From positions 12,949-76,948 of the forward strand of contig NZ_BQXN01000009.1 of the NCBI RefSeq assembly GCF_045862745.1: 64,000 nucleotides of DNA, written 5' to 3'. The position numbers and the translations under genes are program-made. The stretch's first letter is position 1. The number at the start of each line of letters is the position of its first letter. Positions 1-7,845 of the stretch are shown piece by piece. The notes under the pieces were generated by a model. That model was not told the origin of the DNA. It did not search any database and saw nothing but the letters and a program-made list of their open reading frames with translations. The stretch comes from Furfurilactobacillus entadae. GTDB taxonomy: Bacteria > Bacillota > Bacilli > Lactobacillales > Lactobacillaceae.

Positions 1-503
1 CATTTGACGACGCCCCGATCAGTGACGTCTTGGGCCCCGTTGTCCACGCCATCACGGTGATCAACGGTGGTGATCAGGTCAACTCGATCCCGGGAACGGC
101 CCATTTAGAGGGCAACATCCGGCCGATTCCTGACTTCGATAATGACAAGGTCATTGCTCGCCTTCAACAACTTGTCGACACCATCAACGCCCGTCAGGAG
201 GGCACCCTTGCCCTCACCGTTGACTTTAGTTTCTTCCCAGTCATTTCGGACCGCCAATCAGCCCTCGTCAAAACGGCGCAAGCGGCCTTTCAAACGGTTC
301 ACCAAGCCCCCGCGCAGTTGGCCGTTATTCACGGGGCAACGGATGCGTCTGAATATACAAAAGCAACCCATCAATTTCCCATTATCGTGCTTGGTCCGGG
401 TCGTTGGGAACTTGCTCACCAGGTCAATGAACGGATCGAATTGACCGACTTTCAACAAATGATCGCTGTTTATCAGCGCATCAGTACCGATTTTCTAAAC
501 TAA
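1..503 (+). CDS. M20-family metallopeptidase, C-terminal part (ArgE/DapE-like), cut by window edge
   Basis: The open frame runs from the first full codon at base 3, so the start lies outside the window; the Met at base 30 is internal. The visible part begins in the dimerisation (lid) domain, with a segment reading INGGDQVNSIPG and then GNIRPIPDFDN, typical of M20 deacylases such as succinyl-diaminopimelate desuccinylase or acetylornithine deacetylase. Further on, HGATDAS and VLGPG match the C-terminal part of the catalytic domain, where the last zinc ligand region lies. Substrate cannot be fixed from this piece; desuccinylase-like (lysine/peptidoglycan precursor) or a generic aminoacylase are both possible. 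It is followed after 23 bases by a HAD phosphatase in the same direction, probably co-transcribed. Confidence 0.85.
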   Translation, partial: FDDAPISDVLGPVVHAITVINGGDQVNSIPGTAHLEGNIRPIPDFDNDKVIARLQQLVDTINARQEGTLALTVDFSFFPVISDRQSALVKTAQAAFQTVHQAPAQLAVIHGATDASEYTKATHQFPIIVLGPGRWELAHQVNERIELTDFQQMIAVYQRISTDFLN

Positions 504-526
504 CCTACCGAAACAGAGGAGTTTTC

Positions 527-1354
527 ATGACCATCAAACTTATCGCTGTCGACATGGACGGCACCTTTCTAAACGACGCAAACACCTATAATCACGATCG
601 TTTTGCCGATCAATTACGCGCACTCACGGATAAGGGCATTCACTTTGCGGCAGCGTCTGGTTCCCAGTATCAACGCCTCGTCAAACAATTTACCGAATTC
701 AAACATCAAATGGACTTCATTTCCGACAATGGCGCCATTGTCCACGCCAGAGATGAACTGCTCTTTGCCAGTCAAATTCCTGATGACCTCATCGTCCAAA
801 CGCTACAAACGTTGAAAACGCACTTCCCCCAACCGTTTGCGCTGACCACTGTCTCTGGGGTTCGCAGTGCGTACGTTGATGGCATCACCCCGGATCCCGT
901 TTTTGAACACATTAAACTGTATTATGATGCCCTTGACCGCTTAACCGATTTATTTGATGTCAACCCGCAGCAACTCGCGGACCAAGTGGTTAAAATTGCC
1001 CTCACCTTTGATCCTACACGGGTTACGCCTGCGCAAGCTGCAACGTTACCCGCGCTGCTTGATCCCCACCTCACCGCCCTGAACTCTGGTTTTGATACCC
1101 AAGATATCGGTCTTACCGGCATCACCAAAGCGACGGGTCTCCAGCACCTTCAGGAACGGTATCACGTTGCTAACGATGAGCTCGCCACGTTTGGTGACAA
1201 CGAAAATGACCTGGACATGTTAACGATGACGCCCCATGGTTACGCCATGGCAAACGCTCATAAAAGCATCATTGACCAGGCCCCAAAACAGGGTGGGCAC
1301 AACAACGATGACGGTGTCTTAAACGTGATCGATCAAATTTTGGCAGCAAACTAA
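527..1354 (+). CDS. Cof-type HAD-superfamily phosphatase
   Basis: A 275-residue cytosolic protein of the Cof/YidA subfamily of haloacid-dehalogenase-like hydrolases, which dephosphorylate small sugar phosphates or cofactors such as FMN or PLP. The nucleophile motif DMDGTF is at residues 9-14 (D9 and D11), and the Mg-binding motif IV, GDNEND, is at 223-228; between them lies the type IIB cap. The length is normal for the family. A GAGGAG ribosome binding site sits just before the ATG. It follows the M20 peptidase closely and ends at a strong hairpin terminator. The exact substrate cannot be told from sequence, because members of this family are promiscuous. Confidence 0.9.
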   Translation: MTIKLIAVDMDGTFLNDANTYNHDRFADQLRALTDKGIHFAAASGSQYQRLVKQFTEFKHQMDFISDNGAIVHARDELLFASQIPDDLIVQTLQTLKTHFPQPFALTTVSGVRSAYVDGITPDPVFEHIKLYYDALDRLTDLFDVNPQQLADQVVKIALTFDPTRVTPAQAATLPALLDPHLTALNSGFDTQDIGLTGITKATGLQHLQERYHVANDELATFGDNENDLDMLTMTPHGYAMANAHKSIIDQAPKQGGHNNDDGVLNVIDQILAAN

Positions 1355-1380
1355 CTGCCCTCACCCAGCGCAATTAAAAA

Positions 1381-1417
1381 AACGGCGCCAAGATAATCAT
1401 CTTGGCACCGTTTTTTT
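1381..1417. terminator. Bidirectional intrinsic terminator between HAD gene and codA
   Basis: A 14-bp stem (1381-1394 with 1399-1412) with a 4-base loop is followed by T7 on the plus strand and flanked by an A-run, so it can stop both converging genes. The single non-Watson-Crick position is a C-A mismatch in plus-strand RNA but a G-U pair in minus-strand RNA. Confidence 0.85.
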
Positions 1418-1431
1418 CGTTCACACTGATC

Positions 1432-2667
1432 TTAAAAGTTCAGGGTTGTCTCTTTTGGCGTCGTTTGCGCGATCACCTTCCCGTGACGAATTGAATACAG
1501 CACCTCTGCGTGCTCATTTAGTGTGTTGTAGAAATCATGTTGGTTATAAATGATGCAGTTTGCCGGTTTGCCCACTTCGATCCCGTAATGGTCCAAAATG
1601 TGGAGGGCCTTGGCTGCGTGGCTTGTCACAAATTCAAACGAATTATTGATTTCGTCATACCCCATCATGTGCCCAACGTGTAGCCCCATTGAAACGGGAT
1701 CAAGCATGTTCCCATTCCCCATTGGGTACCACGGATCACGAATGTCATCCTCCCCAAAGGCAACGTTGATTCCATCAGCGGTGAGCTCCTTGACCCGCGT
1801 CATTCCCCGTCGCTTCGGATACGTGTCAAACCGACCACCCAAGTTTGTGTTCACCAGCGGATTGGCGATCATGTTAATGTCAGCCATCCGTAATAACCGG
1901 AACAACTTATACGCGTACGCATTATTATATGAACCCAACGCTGTGGTGTGACTTGCCGTGACACGGTCACCCAGACCCGTCTCGTAGGCGATGGTGGCCA
2001 GTGTTTCAAGGTGCCGTGAAGCCGGATCGTCAATTTCATCGCAGTGAACGTCGATCAAACGGTCGTAGCGTTCTGCTAACTCGGCAATGTAATGAAGTGA
2101 GTCGATCCCATATTCGCGGGTAAATTCAAAGTGCGGAATCCCCCCGATCACGTCGGCCCCCATCTTCACGGCTTCTTCCATCAGTTCTTTTCCATGTGGA
2201 AACGATAAAATCCCTTCCTGTGGAAACGCAACCAACTGTAATTCGACTTCATCAGCCATTTCTTCTTTAACCGCTAACAGGCCCTTTAATGCGGTAAAGC
2301 TGGGGTCCGTTACGTCAACGTGTGACCGAACCACCTGAATTCCGTTCGCAATTTGTTTGCGTAGGGTCAGCTTAGCCCGCTCCTTCACGTCGTCAACCGT
2401 TAGTGTCTTTTTTCGTTCAGACCAGATCCGAATCCCGTCAAACAATGTGCCCGATTGATTCCACTCTGGATCGCCAGCCGTCTGGGTCGCGTCCAAATGA
2501 ACATGGGGATCAACCAGTGGTGGAAGTAACAGTTTATGGTCAGCATTGATGATCGTTTCACCATCTCGTGGTTCAATGTGGTGATCAATGGCCGTAAACT
2601 GACCGTCCTCAATTCGTAAGTCACATGGTTCTTGTTGATTGTTGATTAACGCTTGTTGGATAAGCAT
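1432..2667 (-). CDS. codA: Cytosine deaminase-like amidohydrolase
   Basis: An amidohydrolase-superfamily enzyme predicted to deaminate cytosine to uracil (pyrimidine salvage); isoguanine or creatinine-type substrates remain possible. It closely follows the E. coli CodA pattern from memory: metal ligands HVHLD near residues 55-59, then QTAG, FPQEGILS, the metal and proton-transfer region VHCDEIDD, SHTTA, and the catalytic aspartates in GEDDIRDPWYP (E. coli has GHDD here). I chose the ATG at 2667, giving 411 residues. A longer frame starting at a TTG at 2685 would overlap the GGAAGGGG that is clearly the ribosome binding site for 2667. No cytosine permease (codB) lies beside it, unlike in E. 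coli. Transcription probably starts from a promoter at 2720-2748. Confidence 0.85.
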   Translation of the reverse strand: MLIQQALINNQQEPCDLRIEDGQFTAIDHHIEPRDGETIINADHKLLLPPLVDPHVHLDATQTAGDPEWNQSGTLFDGIRIWSERKKTLTVDDVKERAKLTLRKQIANGIQVVRSHVDVTDPSFTALKGLLAVKEEMADEVELQLVAFPQEGILSFPHGKELMEEAVKMGADVIGGIPHFEFTREYGIDSLHYIAELAERYDRLIDVHCDEIDDPASRHLETLATIAYETGLGDRVTASHTTALGSYNNAYAYKLFRLLRMADINMIANPLVNTNLGGRFDTYPKRRGMTRVKELTADGINVAFGEDDIRDPWYPMGNGNMLDPVSMGLHVGHMMGYDEINNSFEFVTSHAAKALHILDHYGIEVGKPANCIIYNQHDFYNTLNEHAEVLYSIRHGKVIAQTTPKETTLNF

Positions 2668-2719
2668 TCGTCTGGCCCCTTCCAAATATTGGTTTTACAC
2701 AACAATAAAACTTTAATTT

Positions 2720-2748
2720 AGAATACGGCTAATTATGAACGATTGCAA
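2720..2748 (-). promoter_or_regulatory. Candidate sigma-A promoter of codA
   Basis: On the minus strand TTGCAA (2743-2748), a 17-base spacer, then TATTCT (2720-2725). It lies 53 bases upstream of the chosen codA start. Confidence 0.5.
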
Positions 2749-2821
2749 ACATTCACGCCAATAAAGTTCGTTAATTAATTCGATTAATCATTTTATTAAT
2801 GACAAAAATCCATCTGGCCAG

Positions 2822-2851
2822 CACAAAAAAAGCGACCAGCCACGGTCGCTT
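2822..2851 (-). terminator. Intrinsic terminator of the HicB-like gene
   Basis: Minus-strand reading gives a 7-bp AGCGACC-type stem with a short loop followed by T7. It lies just downstream of the stop of the HicB-like gene. Confidence 0.75.
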
Positions 2852-2872
2852 TAGGAGTGAAACCAGATTTCA

Positions 2873-3139
2873 TTAGATGGCTTGTGACGAGCTTTGCTCA
2901 ACCGTTGGTTCGGGGATCGGCCGGGCCAACTTGAGGTTCGTTTCAAACCATTTTCGCTTGGCTTCGTTCAGTTCACGAATGCCAGCGGAGATCGAATCGG
3001 CTGCAACGCCCAAGCCCGTTAATTCAGGAATGCTAAGGGCAAAGTAGTGCTTGCCCGCGCCCTCCTCAATCGAATTAACGACCACCTGGTAACACAGCCC
3101 CATGTAATAATCGACAGACCGATTTCCGGATTGTCGCAT
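2873..3139 (-). CDS. HicB-like antitoxin-fold protein without HicA partner
   Basis: An 88-residue protein whose core (YQVVVNSIEE, then YFALSIPELTG, then a helix with LNEAKRKWFE and a final PIPEP) matches the HicB-like, degenerate RNase H fold. In type II toxin-antitoxin systems HicB neutralises the mRNA interferase HicA. No HicA-like reading frame (about 60 residues, double-stranded RNA-binding fold) is present on either side, so this is an orphan and may be only a regulator or a domesticated remnant. The start is the ATG at 3139, with GGAGG 8 bases upstream; a TTG five codons earlier overlaps that site. No DNA-binding tail is obvious after the HicB core. It has its own promoter and terminator, so it is monocistronic. 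Confidence 0.7.
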   Translation of the reverse strand: MRQSGNRSVDYYMGLCYQVVVNSIEEGAGKHYFALSIPELTGLGVAADSISAGIRELNEAKRKWFETNLKLARPIPEPTVEQSSSQAI

Positions 3140-3193
3140 TTGGACCGCCTCCAATAAAAAGAAGATGGACTTTCTCTCATTCGAACAGCCTTA

Positions 3194-3222
3194 ATTTTAC
3201 CGATGTAACAATTAAATGACAA
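3194..3222 (-). promoter_or_regulatory. Candidate sigma-A promoter of the HicB-like gene
   Basis: On the minus strand TTGTCA (3217-3222), 17-base spacer, TAAAAT (3194-3199). It leaves a leader of about 50 bases before the ATG at 3139. Confidence 0.55.
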
Positions 3223-3411
3223 GGATGTTACAAGGATTTTTTTGACCTTTAAAAAGTCTCAAACTTCTTTAATAAAAGCTTACCTTTACCACGTCAATTA
3301 ATTAACTAAGACAACATAAAATGCCCCCTTCACGATACGACATCATTGAATGGCTTCACGGTCAATCAATTAATGGACTTAATCGTTTGAAATGACTTTA
3401 CAAGTTTGTTC

Positions 3412-3440
3412 TTGATTTTTGAAAAAACTTTTCATATAAT
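3412..3440 (+). promoter_or_regulatory. Sigma-A promoter of gnd
   Basis: TTGATT (3412-3417), exactly 17 bases, then a perfect TATAAT (3435-3440). It lies 43 bases upstream of the gnd ATG and agrees with high expression of this pathway enzyme. Confidence 0.75.
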
Positions 3441-3483
3441 CAAAGAGTAATAAAACACAAATACCGAAAGAGGGATTTCTCAA

Positions 3484-4383
3484 ATGAAATTAGGTTTAAT
3501 CGGTTTAGGTAAAATGGGCCTGAACTTAGCAGAAAACATGATGGACCACGATAACCAAGTTGTTGGTTTTGATTTAAACAAGGACTTCGTTGCCCAAGCA
3601 GTCACTGCTGGTGCAGAAAGCGCTGAATCATTGGAAGACATGGTTGCAAAATTACCATCACCAAAAATTGTTTGGATCATGGTACCTGCCGGTAAGCCAA
3701 CTGAAGCAACCATCGATAGCCTCCTCGACTTAATGAGTGCTGGTGACTACATCATCGATGGTGGGAACTCTTTCTGGAAGGACTCCGTTGAAGACGCCAA
3801 GAAGGCTGAAGCCAAGGGCATCAACTTCTTTGACTGTGGAACTTCTGGTGGTCAATCAGGCGCTCGTCACGACGGTAACTTCATGATCGGTGGCACTAGC
3901 GCCGAAGCCTTTGAAACACTACGTCCTCTGTACGAAGGTATCGCCCAAAAAGACGGTTACTTGTACACTGGCAAGCCTGGTTCAGGTCACTACCTGAAGA
4001 TGGTCCACAACGGGATCGAATACGGGATGATGGAAGCCATTGGTGAAGGGTTCGATGTTTTGGAACACAGCCAGTTTGACTACAACAACGAAGACGTTGC
4101 CCGCCTGTGGAACAACGGTTCAGTTGTTCGTTCATGGTTGATCGAATTAGCGCAAGAAGCCTTTGCTAACGACGCTAAATTGGACAACATCAAGGGAACT
4201 ATGCACTCATCTGGTGAAGGTAAGTGGACCCTTGAAGAAGCCATGGAACAACAAGTGGCAACCCCTGTTATCGCAATGTCACTGTTGATGCGTTACCGTT
4301 CAATGGAAAACGATACCTTTACAGGTAAGGTTGTTTCATCATTGCGGAACGGCTTCGGTGGTCACGCCGTTGACAAGGCCTAA
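3484..4383 (+). CDS. gnd: 6-phosphogluconate dehydrogenase (decarboxylating), short type
   Basis: Oxidises 6-phosphogluconate to ribulose 5-phosphate and CO2 in the cytosol. The N-terminal Rossmann motif GLGKMG (residues 7-12) binds the nicotinamide cofactor; GNSFWKDS and the substrate-binding CGTSGGQSGARHDGNFMIGG segment follow, then the catalytic lysine/asparagine region GSGHYLKMVHNGIEYG. At 299 residues it belongs to the short, often NAD-preferring GndA/YqeC-type, not the roughly 470-residue classical Gnd. In lactobacilli this reaction feeds the phosphoketolase pathway; a 6-phosphogluconolactonase gene is found later in the window. It has a clean single-gene unit with promoter, GAAAGAGG ribosome binding site and terminator. 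Confidence 0.95.
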   Translation: MKLGLIGLGKMGLNLAENMMDHDNQVVGFDLNKDFVAQAVTAGAESAESLEDMVAKLPSPKIVWIMVPAGKPTEATIDSLLDLMSAGDYIIDGGNSFWKDSVEDAKKAEAKGINFFDCGTSGGQSGARHDGNFMIGGTSAEAFETLRPLYEGIAQKDGYLYTGKPGSGHYLKMVHNGIEYGMMEAIGEGFDVLEHSQFDYNNEDVARLWNNGSVVRSWLIELAQEAFANDAKLDNIKGTMHSSGEGKWTLEEAMEQQVATPVIAMSLLMRYRSMENDTFTGKVVSSLRNGFGGHAVDKA

Positions 4384-4406
4384 CCCAATTAATTGATTAT
4401 CATTGC

Positions 4407-4441
4407 AACAGGTGACTGAAAATTCAGCCACCTGTTTTTTT
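4407..4441 (+). terminator. Intrinsic terminator of gnd
   Basis: AACAGGTG pairs with CACCTGTT, extended by an inner CTGAA/TTCAG, followed by a run of T. Confidence 0.85.
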
Positions 4442-4477
4442 GCTCAAAAAGCACCAGCAAATTCATGCATGAGGGTA

Positions 4478-4522
4478 CAAAAAAACGATTATCGACTCCC
4501 CATTGAGTCAATAATCGTTTTA
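4478..4522 (-). terminator. Intrinsic terminator of the universal stress protein gene
   Basis: In minus-strand RNA AAAACGATTA and its complement form the outer stem, with an inner GACTC/GAGTC, ending in T7. Confidence 0.8.
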
Positions 4523-4527
4523 CTTTT

Positions 4528-5013
4528 TTACCGGACCACCAGAACAGAAACTGGTGAGTATTTAGCAACATACGCTGCCTGGCTCCCAAAGTACTTGGCA
4601 ACCCCTTGCCGTGATAATGATCCCACAATGACGAGGTCAGGATCAACCTGTGGAATGACCTGCTTCACGATTGTATCACCAGGATCCCCTTCAGCAATTA
4701 AGGTCTTAACGACCTTCACACCGGAGTTTTCTGCAGTCTCACGGTAGTCATCCAGCCGCTTTTGAATGGCATCACGTTGCTGGTCCAGCATTTCTTTACT
4801 GAGCGCAGCGAAGACGTTCACATCCTGTTCTTCCAAGATGCTGACGATAACCAGTTCAGACTTGTCTTCCTTCGCCTGTTTGACCGCATATTGGTAGGCC
4901 AATTGTGCATCTGGCGAGTCATCGACCCCGACCAAGATCCGCTTATAATCGTACACTTTTCCCTTAATGACGTCGGCCTTGTTCTTGCCGCTCTTCTTTT
5001 CATTATCTGACAT
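4528..5013 (-). CDS. Universal stress protein (UspA family)
   Basis: A 161-residue cytosolic protein with one Usp domain after a charged, Lys-rich tail of about 20 residues. The domain opens with YKRILVGVDDSPDAQLAY and ends with GSLSRQGVAKYFGSQAAYV and PVSVLVV. The glycines of the last region resemble the nucleotide-binding G-2X-G-9X-G(S/T) motif of ATP-binding Usp proteins, though the spacing is not a perfect match. Usp proteins support survival in starvation and acid stress, usually without a defined reaction. AAGGGG lies before the ATG. It is a single-gene unit converging with gnd. Confidence 0.9.
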   Translation of the reverse strand: MSDNEKKSGKNKADVIKGKVYDYKRILVGVDDSPDAQLAYQYAVKQAKEDKSELVIVSILEEQDVNVFAALSKEMLDQQRDAIQKRLDDYRETAENSGVKVVKTLIAEGDPGDTIVKQVIPQVDPDLVIVGSLSRQGVAKYFGSQAAYVAKYSPVSVLVVR

Positions 5014-5076
5014 GGTTTACCCACCCCTTCTCTATCTATTGTAACCGTTAACAAACATGGAAAGCTAGTCAAAACG

Positions 5077-5670
5077 CTATTTTTGCAATTGATCCACAAA
5101 TTCCTTCGTTGCGATCAACGTTGTCTTCGTTTGGGTCATTTTAAGCGCCGGTTTTTCAGCACCCGTAATGACCTTTTTCTTCGTGTTGACCGTGTAGTTC
5201 ATTGGTTGACCAGCGGCGCTAAACGTCAACTTGCTGTTAAAAGCAGACCCGCTTTGGTGATAGTTTGCTGGTTTGTGGGCCTTCTGATCTGCCGCTGTCT
5301 TATAAACAACCGTTGCTGTCGATTCCGGCGTCAACGTCAGTTTGTTGCCATCCTGTTTGACCGTACCGTCTGTGACCTGTTGCTGAATCCCAGAGATGCC
5401 CAGTGAAGTCGTCACTTGTTGCGTAAACCGATTGTCACCCTTACTAAACCGAACCACCACTTTGTTTGTGAGTGATTTGTTCTTTCCGGCCGCACTTTGA
5501 CTTTTAAACGTCCCTTGGTAAGCTTGCTGCTGCCAAAACGGTGTCTGTGTTGAAGCCTTTTTATCTGCATGCGCCGCTTGATTGCTCTGTGCTAAACAAA
5601 AACCCGCTGCGACCAGTAAAACGCCCTTCACTAAGTTACCCAACCAGCGTTTTGTCTGTGTTGTTGTCAT
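5077..5670 (-). CDS. Exported protein of unknown function
   Basis: A 197-residue protein with a classical Sec signal peptide: positively charged start, hydrophobic stretch LVKGVLLVAAGFCLA at about residues 13-27, and a likely cut near AHA-DK (about residues 34-36). The mature part is rich in Lys, Thr and Gln and looks beta-rich, with no cell-wall anchor (no LPXTG, no lipobox), so it is probably secreted or loosely wall-bound. I do not recognise the family. The inner segment LGISGIQQQVTDGTVKQDGNKLTLTP and the later KLTFSAAGQ recall small lipocalin-like or DUF-type extracellular proteins of lactobacilli, but this is weak. Ribosome binding site AAGGGG is about 13 bases upstream, a rather long spacing. 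Confidence 0.7.
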   Translation of the reverse strand: MTTTQTKRWLGNLVKGVLLVAAGFCLAQSNQAAHADKKASTQTPFWQQQAYQGTFKSQSAAGKNKSLTNKVVVRFSKGDNRFTQQVTTSLGISGIQQQVTDGTVKQDGNKLTLTPESTATVVYKTAADQKAHKPANYHQSGSAFNSKLTFSAAGQPMNYTVNTKKKVITGAEKPALKMTQTKTTLIATKEFVDQLQK

Positions 5671-5721
5671 TTATCCGTCTACCCCTTAATTAGCCCTGAC
5701 TGCTTAACGATGCCAGTCAAC

Positions 5722-5739
5722 GTCATTCTCCAGAATGAC
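5722..5739. other. Short perfect palindrome upstream of exported protein gene
   Basis: GTCATTCT and AGAATGAC separated by two bases. It lies about 50 bases upstream of the exported protein start, so it could be a protein-binding site or a 5' leader hairpin. No family assignment. Confidence 0.35.
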
Positions 5740-5854
5740 AGCTTTTTCTTTTTAGTTACTTCTGCTTTCTATTATCGCAAACATTAGCAAACTTTTCAGC
5801 GAAAAAAACTTGTTAATCCATTAGGAAACAACATCAATATTGGTCTCACAAACC

Positions 5855-5900
5855 AAACAGCCGCAGTCACGGGTCATCTAACCCACGGCTACGGCTGTTT
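5855..5900 (-). terminator. Hairpin at the end of the met transport operon
   Basis: AAACAGCCG and CGGCTGTTT form the outer stem with further pairing inside, downstream of metI. The T-run after it is poor, so termination strength is uncertain. Confidence 0.5.
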
Positions 5901-5924
5901 CAGATTCAATTACTGGTTGGCCAA

Positions 5925-6623
5925 TTACCGGTGATCTGTGCGTTTAGCCCACCAATCACCAATGATTTGAACCAAAAATACTAACGCTAGGATGATGATC
6001 ATCGCCATGATCGTAATGTCATTTTCAAACCGGTCGTACCCAATGCTGATAGCGGTGTTCCCAAGACCACCACCACCAATGGCACCCGCCATCGCGGTTA
6101 ACCCGATCAAACTGATGATGGTCACCACAGACGTCCGAATGAGGTCTGGCAATGCCTCCCGCAGATAAACGCGGAAGATGATTTGTAGCGGTGAGGCACC
6201 AACTGCTTCAGCCGCCTCAATGATGCCCCGATCCACATCAACCAAGGCATTTTGAACTTGACGGGCGTAAAACGGTGCACAGCCAATCGTCAAGGGGACT
6301 AACGCTGCCGTTGTCCCGATGGACGTCCCAACAATGAGCCGGGTAAACGGTGCAATCACTGCCAATAAAATAATGAACGGAATGGACCGGAAAATGTTGA
6401 CCAGTTTATCCAGAATCCAGTACGTTGGCTGGTTGGCAAGAATCCCGCCAGGTGCTGTCACCACAAGGGTAATCCCAATAATTAACCCTAAGATCCCGGC
6501 AATCACACCGGAAATCAGTGTCATGTAAATTGTTTCCCACGTTGACTGAATGAAAACATCCGTATTTGTCACAACGTTTGGCATGAGTGATGCCCAAAAA
6601 CCACTTGCTAATACTGTTCCCAT
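5925..6623 (-). CDS. metI: Methionine ABC transporter, permease
   Basis: Membrane subunit of the methionine (and possibly D-methionine) importer. The 232-residue protein has five or so hydrophobic segments and the cytoplasmic EAA loop AAEAVGASPLQIIFRVYLREALP that docks on the ATPase, as expected for MetI. The start is the ATG at 6623 with GGAGGAG upstream; the longer open frame to 6701 lies inside metN in another frame and is not used. It begins one base after the metN stop, so translation is probably coupled. Third gene of metQ-metN-metI behind a Met T-box. Confidence 0.95.
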   Translation of the reverse strand: MGTVLASGFWASLMPNVVTNTDVFIQSTWETIYMTLISGVIAGILGLIIGITLVVTAPGGILANQPTYWILDKLVNIFRSIPFIILLAVIAPFTRLIVGTSIGTTAALVPLTIGCAPFYARQVQNALVDVDRGIIEAAEAVGASPLQIIFRVYLREALPDLIRTSVVTIISLIGLTAMAGAIGGGGLGNTAISIGYDRFENDITIMAMIIILALVFLVQIIGDWWAKRTDHR

Positions 6624-6624
6624 G

Positions 6625-7752
6625 CTAGTTCTCCTCCGTTTCAGCGTCTTCATCCGCCCGTTGTGCCAGTTCAGCACGGTAGGCAGGGACATCAATTTCA
6701 CGAACCGTGACCCCTTGTTGCTTCACATAAGTCAACGCATCCGCCACCTGATGACCTTCTCCACTCAGCACAAGCCCGAGGGTCCCAACCGGCGTATTTT
6801 GCAAAATTTCGACGTTTCCAAACAGGATGTTTGGCGTCACCTTAAACTGTTCATACAACTGGGCAATCAGTGGTGCCTCTGTTGAATCCCCTGCATAAGA
6901 CAAGACCACTAACCGATCATTCGCCCCCATTTGTTGGATGGCCGGTTGTTCGACAACGTTTGCCAAGGCGGAATCAACCTGTGACGACGTTTCAATGAAC
7001 TCCTTTGTCAACTGCTGCGTTGGGTTTGAGAAGATCGTTAACAGATCCCCCCGTTCGATCATTTCACCATTCTGCATCACGGCAACCTGATTACAAATTG
7101 CCTTAACGGCCTGCATTTCGTGCGTGATTAAAACGACGGTGAGCCCCAACGTTTCGTTTAAATGCTTCAACAACGCCAGGATGGCTGCCGTCGTCTTCGG
7201 GTCCAATGCGGACGTTGCCTCATCAGAGATCAAAATTTCCGGGTCGTTGGCCAACGCACGGGCAATCGCAACCCGCTGTTTTTGTCCACCTGACAACTGA
7301 GTTGGGTAGTCATTCTTTTTTTCAGCCAGGCCAACCAGGTCCAGTAATTGGTCCACCTTCGCTTGTTTTTCCGCCTTGCTCAGATTCTTGTTCAGCAACA
7401 ACGGAAACATCACGTTATCACCAATGGTGCGCTCGTTCATTAAGTTAAAGTGTTGAAAGATCATCCCAATTTTAGTTCTGGCCTGGCGCAGTGTCTTCCC
7501 GGTCAATTGCCCCATATCCTGACCATTAACCACCACGGTTCCGGCCGTTTGCCGTTGCAGTTGGTTAATGACCCGGACGAGTGTACTTTTACCGGCACCA
7601 GAGTAACCAACAATGCCGTAAATATCACCGCGGTTAATCGTTAGGTTGACCTGTTTAACCGCTTGAACCGCGCGGTCAGCCTCTTTAAACGTTACATCAA
7701 TGTCCGTTAACTCAATGATTGGGGTTGTCGTCGCCGTCGTTGTTTTCATCAT
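6625..7752 (-). CDS. metN: Methionine ABC transporter, ATP-binding protein
   Basis: ATPase that powers methionine import with MetI and MetQ. In order: Walker A GYSGAGKST near residues 48-56, signature LSGGQKQRVAIARAL, Walker B LISDEATSALDP, switch His in LITHEM, then a C-terminal NIL domain (about residues 275-350), which in E. coli MetN binds methionine and slows transport when the cell is full. The length of 375 is slightly above the usual 340 because of a charged tail. Two ATG codons stand side by side; GAAAGGA is placed for the first. Operon with metQ upstream and metI immediately downstream. Confidence 0.95.
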   Translation of the reverse strand: MMKTTTATTTPIIELTDIDVTFKEADRAVQAVKQVNLTINRGDIYGIVGYSGAGKSTLVRVINQLQRQTAGTVVVNGQDMGQLTGKTLRQARTKIGMIFQHFNLMNERTIGDNVMFPLLLNKNLSKAEKQAKVDQLLDLVGLAEKKNDYPTQLSGGQKQRVAIARALANDPEILISDEATSALDPKTTAAILALLKHLNETLGLTVVLITHEMQAVKAICNQVAVMQNGEMIERGDLLTIFSNPTQQLTKEFIETSSQVDSALANVVEQPAIQQMGANDRLVVLSYAGDSTEAPLIAQLYEQFKVTPNILFGNVEILQNTPVGTLGLVLSGEGHQVADALTYVKQQGVTVREIDVPAYRAELAQRADEDAETEEN

Positions 7753-7845
7753 TTTTTCCTTTCATTTCCCTGCCGATATGTTGCCGTAGTGCGGATGGTG
7801 CTTGCTATTCTATGTATGGGGGCGTCTTTGCCCCCGAATTGATGC

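Larger units (their letters stand above)
3140..3483. other. Intergenic region with divergent promoters (HicB-like gene and gnd)
   Basis: A 344-base AT-rich gap without a credible gene. It holds the minus-strand promoter of the HicB-like gene and the plus-strand promoter of gnd. Several ATTAATTAA-type AT-rich short repeats occur between them, with no clear protein-binding palindrome. Confidence 0.6.

Noticed and set aside
1598..1951. A 117-codon open frame opposite codA
   Set aside because: Antisense to conserved catalytic motifs of codA, no ribosome binding site.
3140..3483. A hicA toxin gene beside the HicB-like gene
   Set aside because: No frame of about 60 residues with a ribosome binding site or HicA-like motif (GSHH region) exists on either strand.
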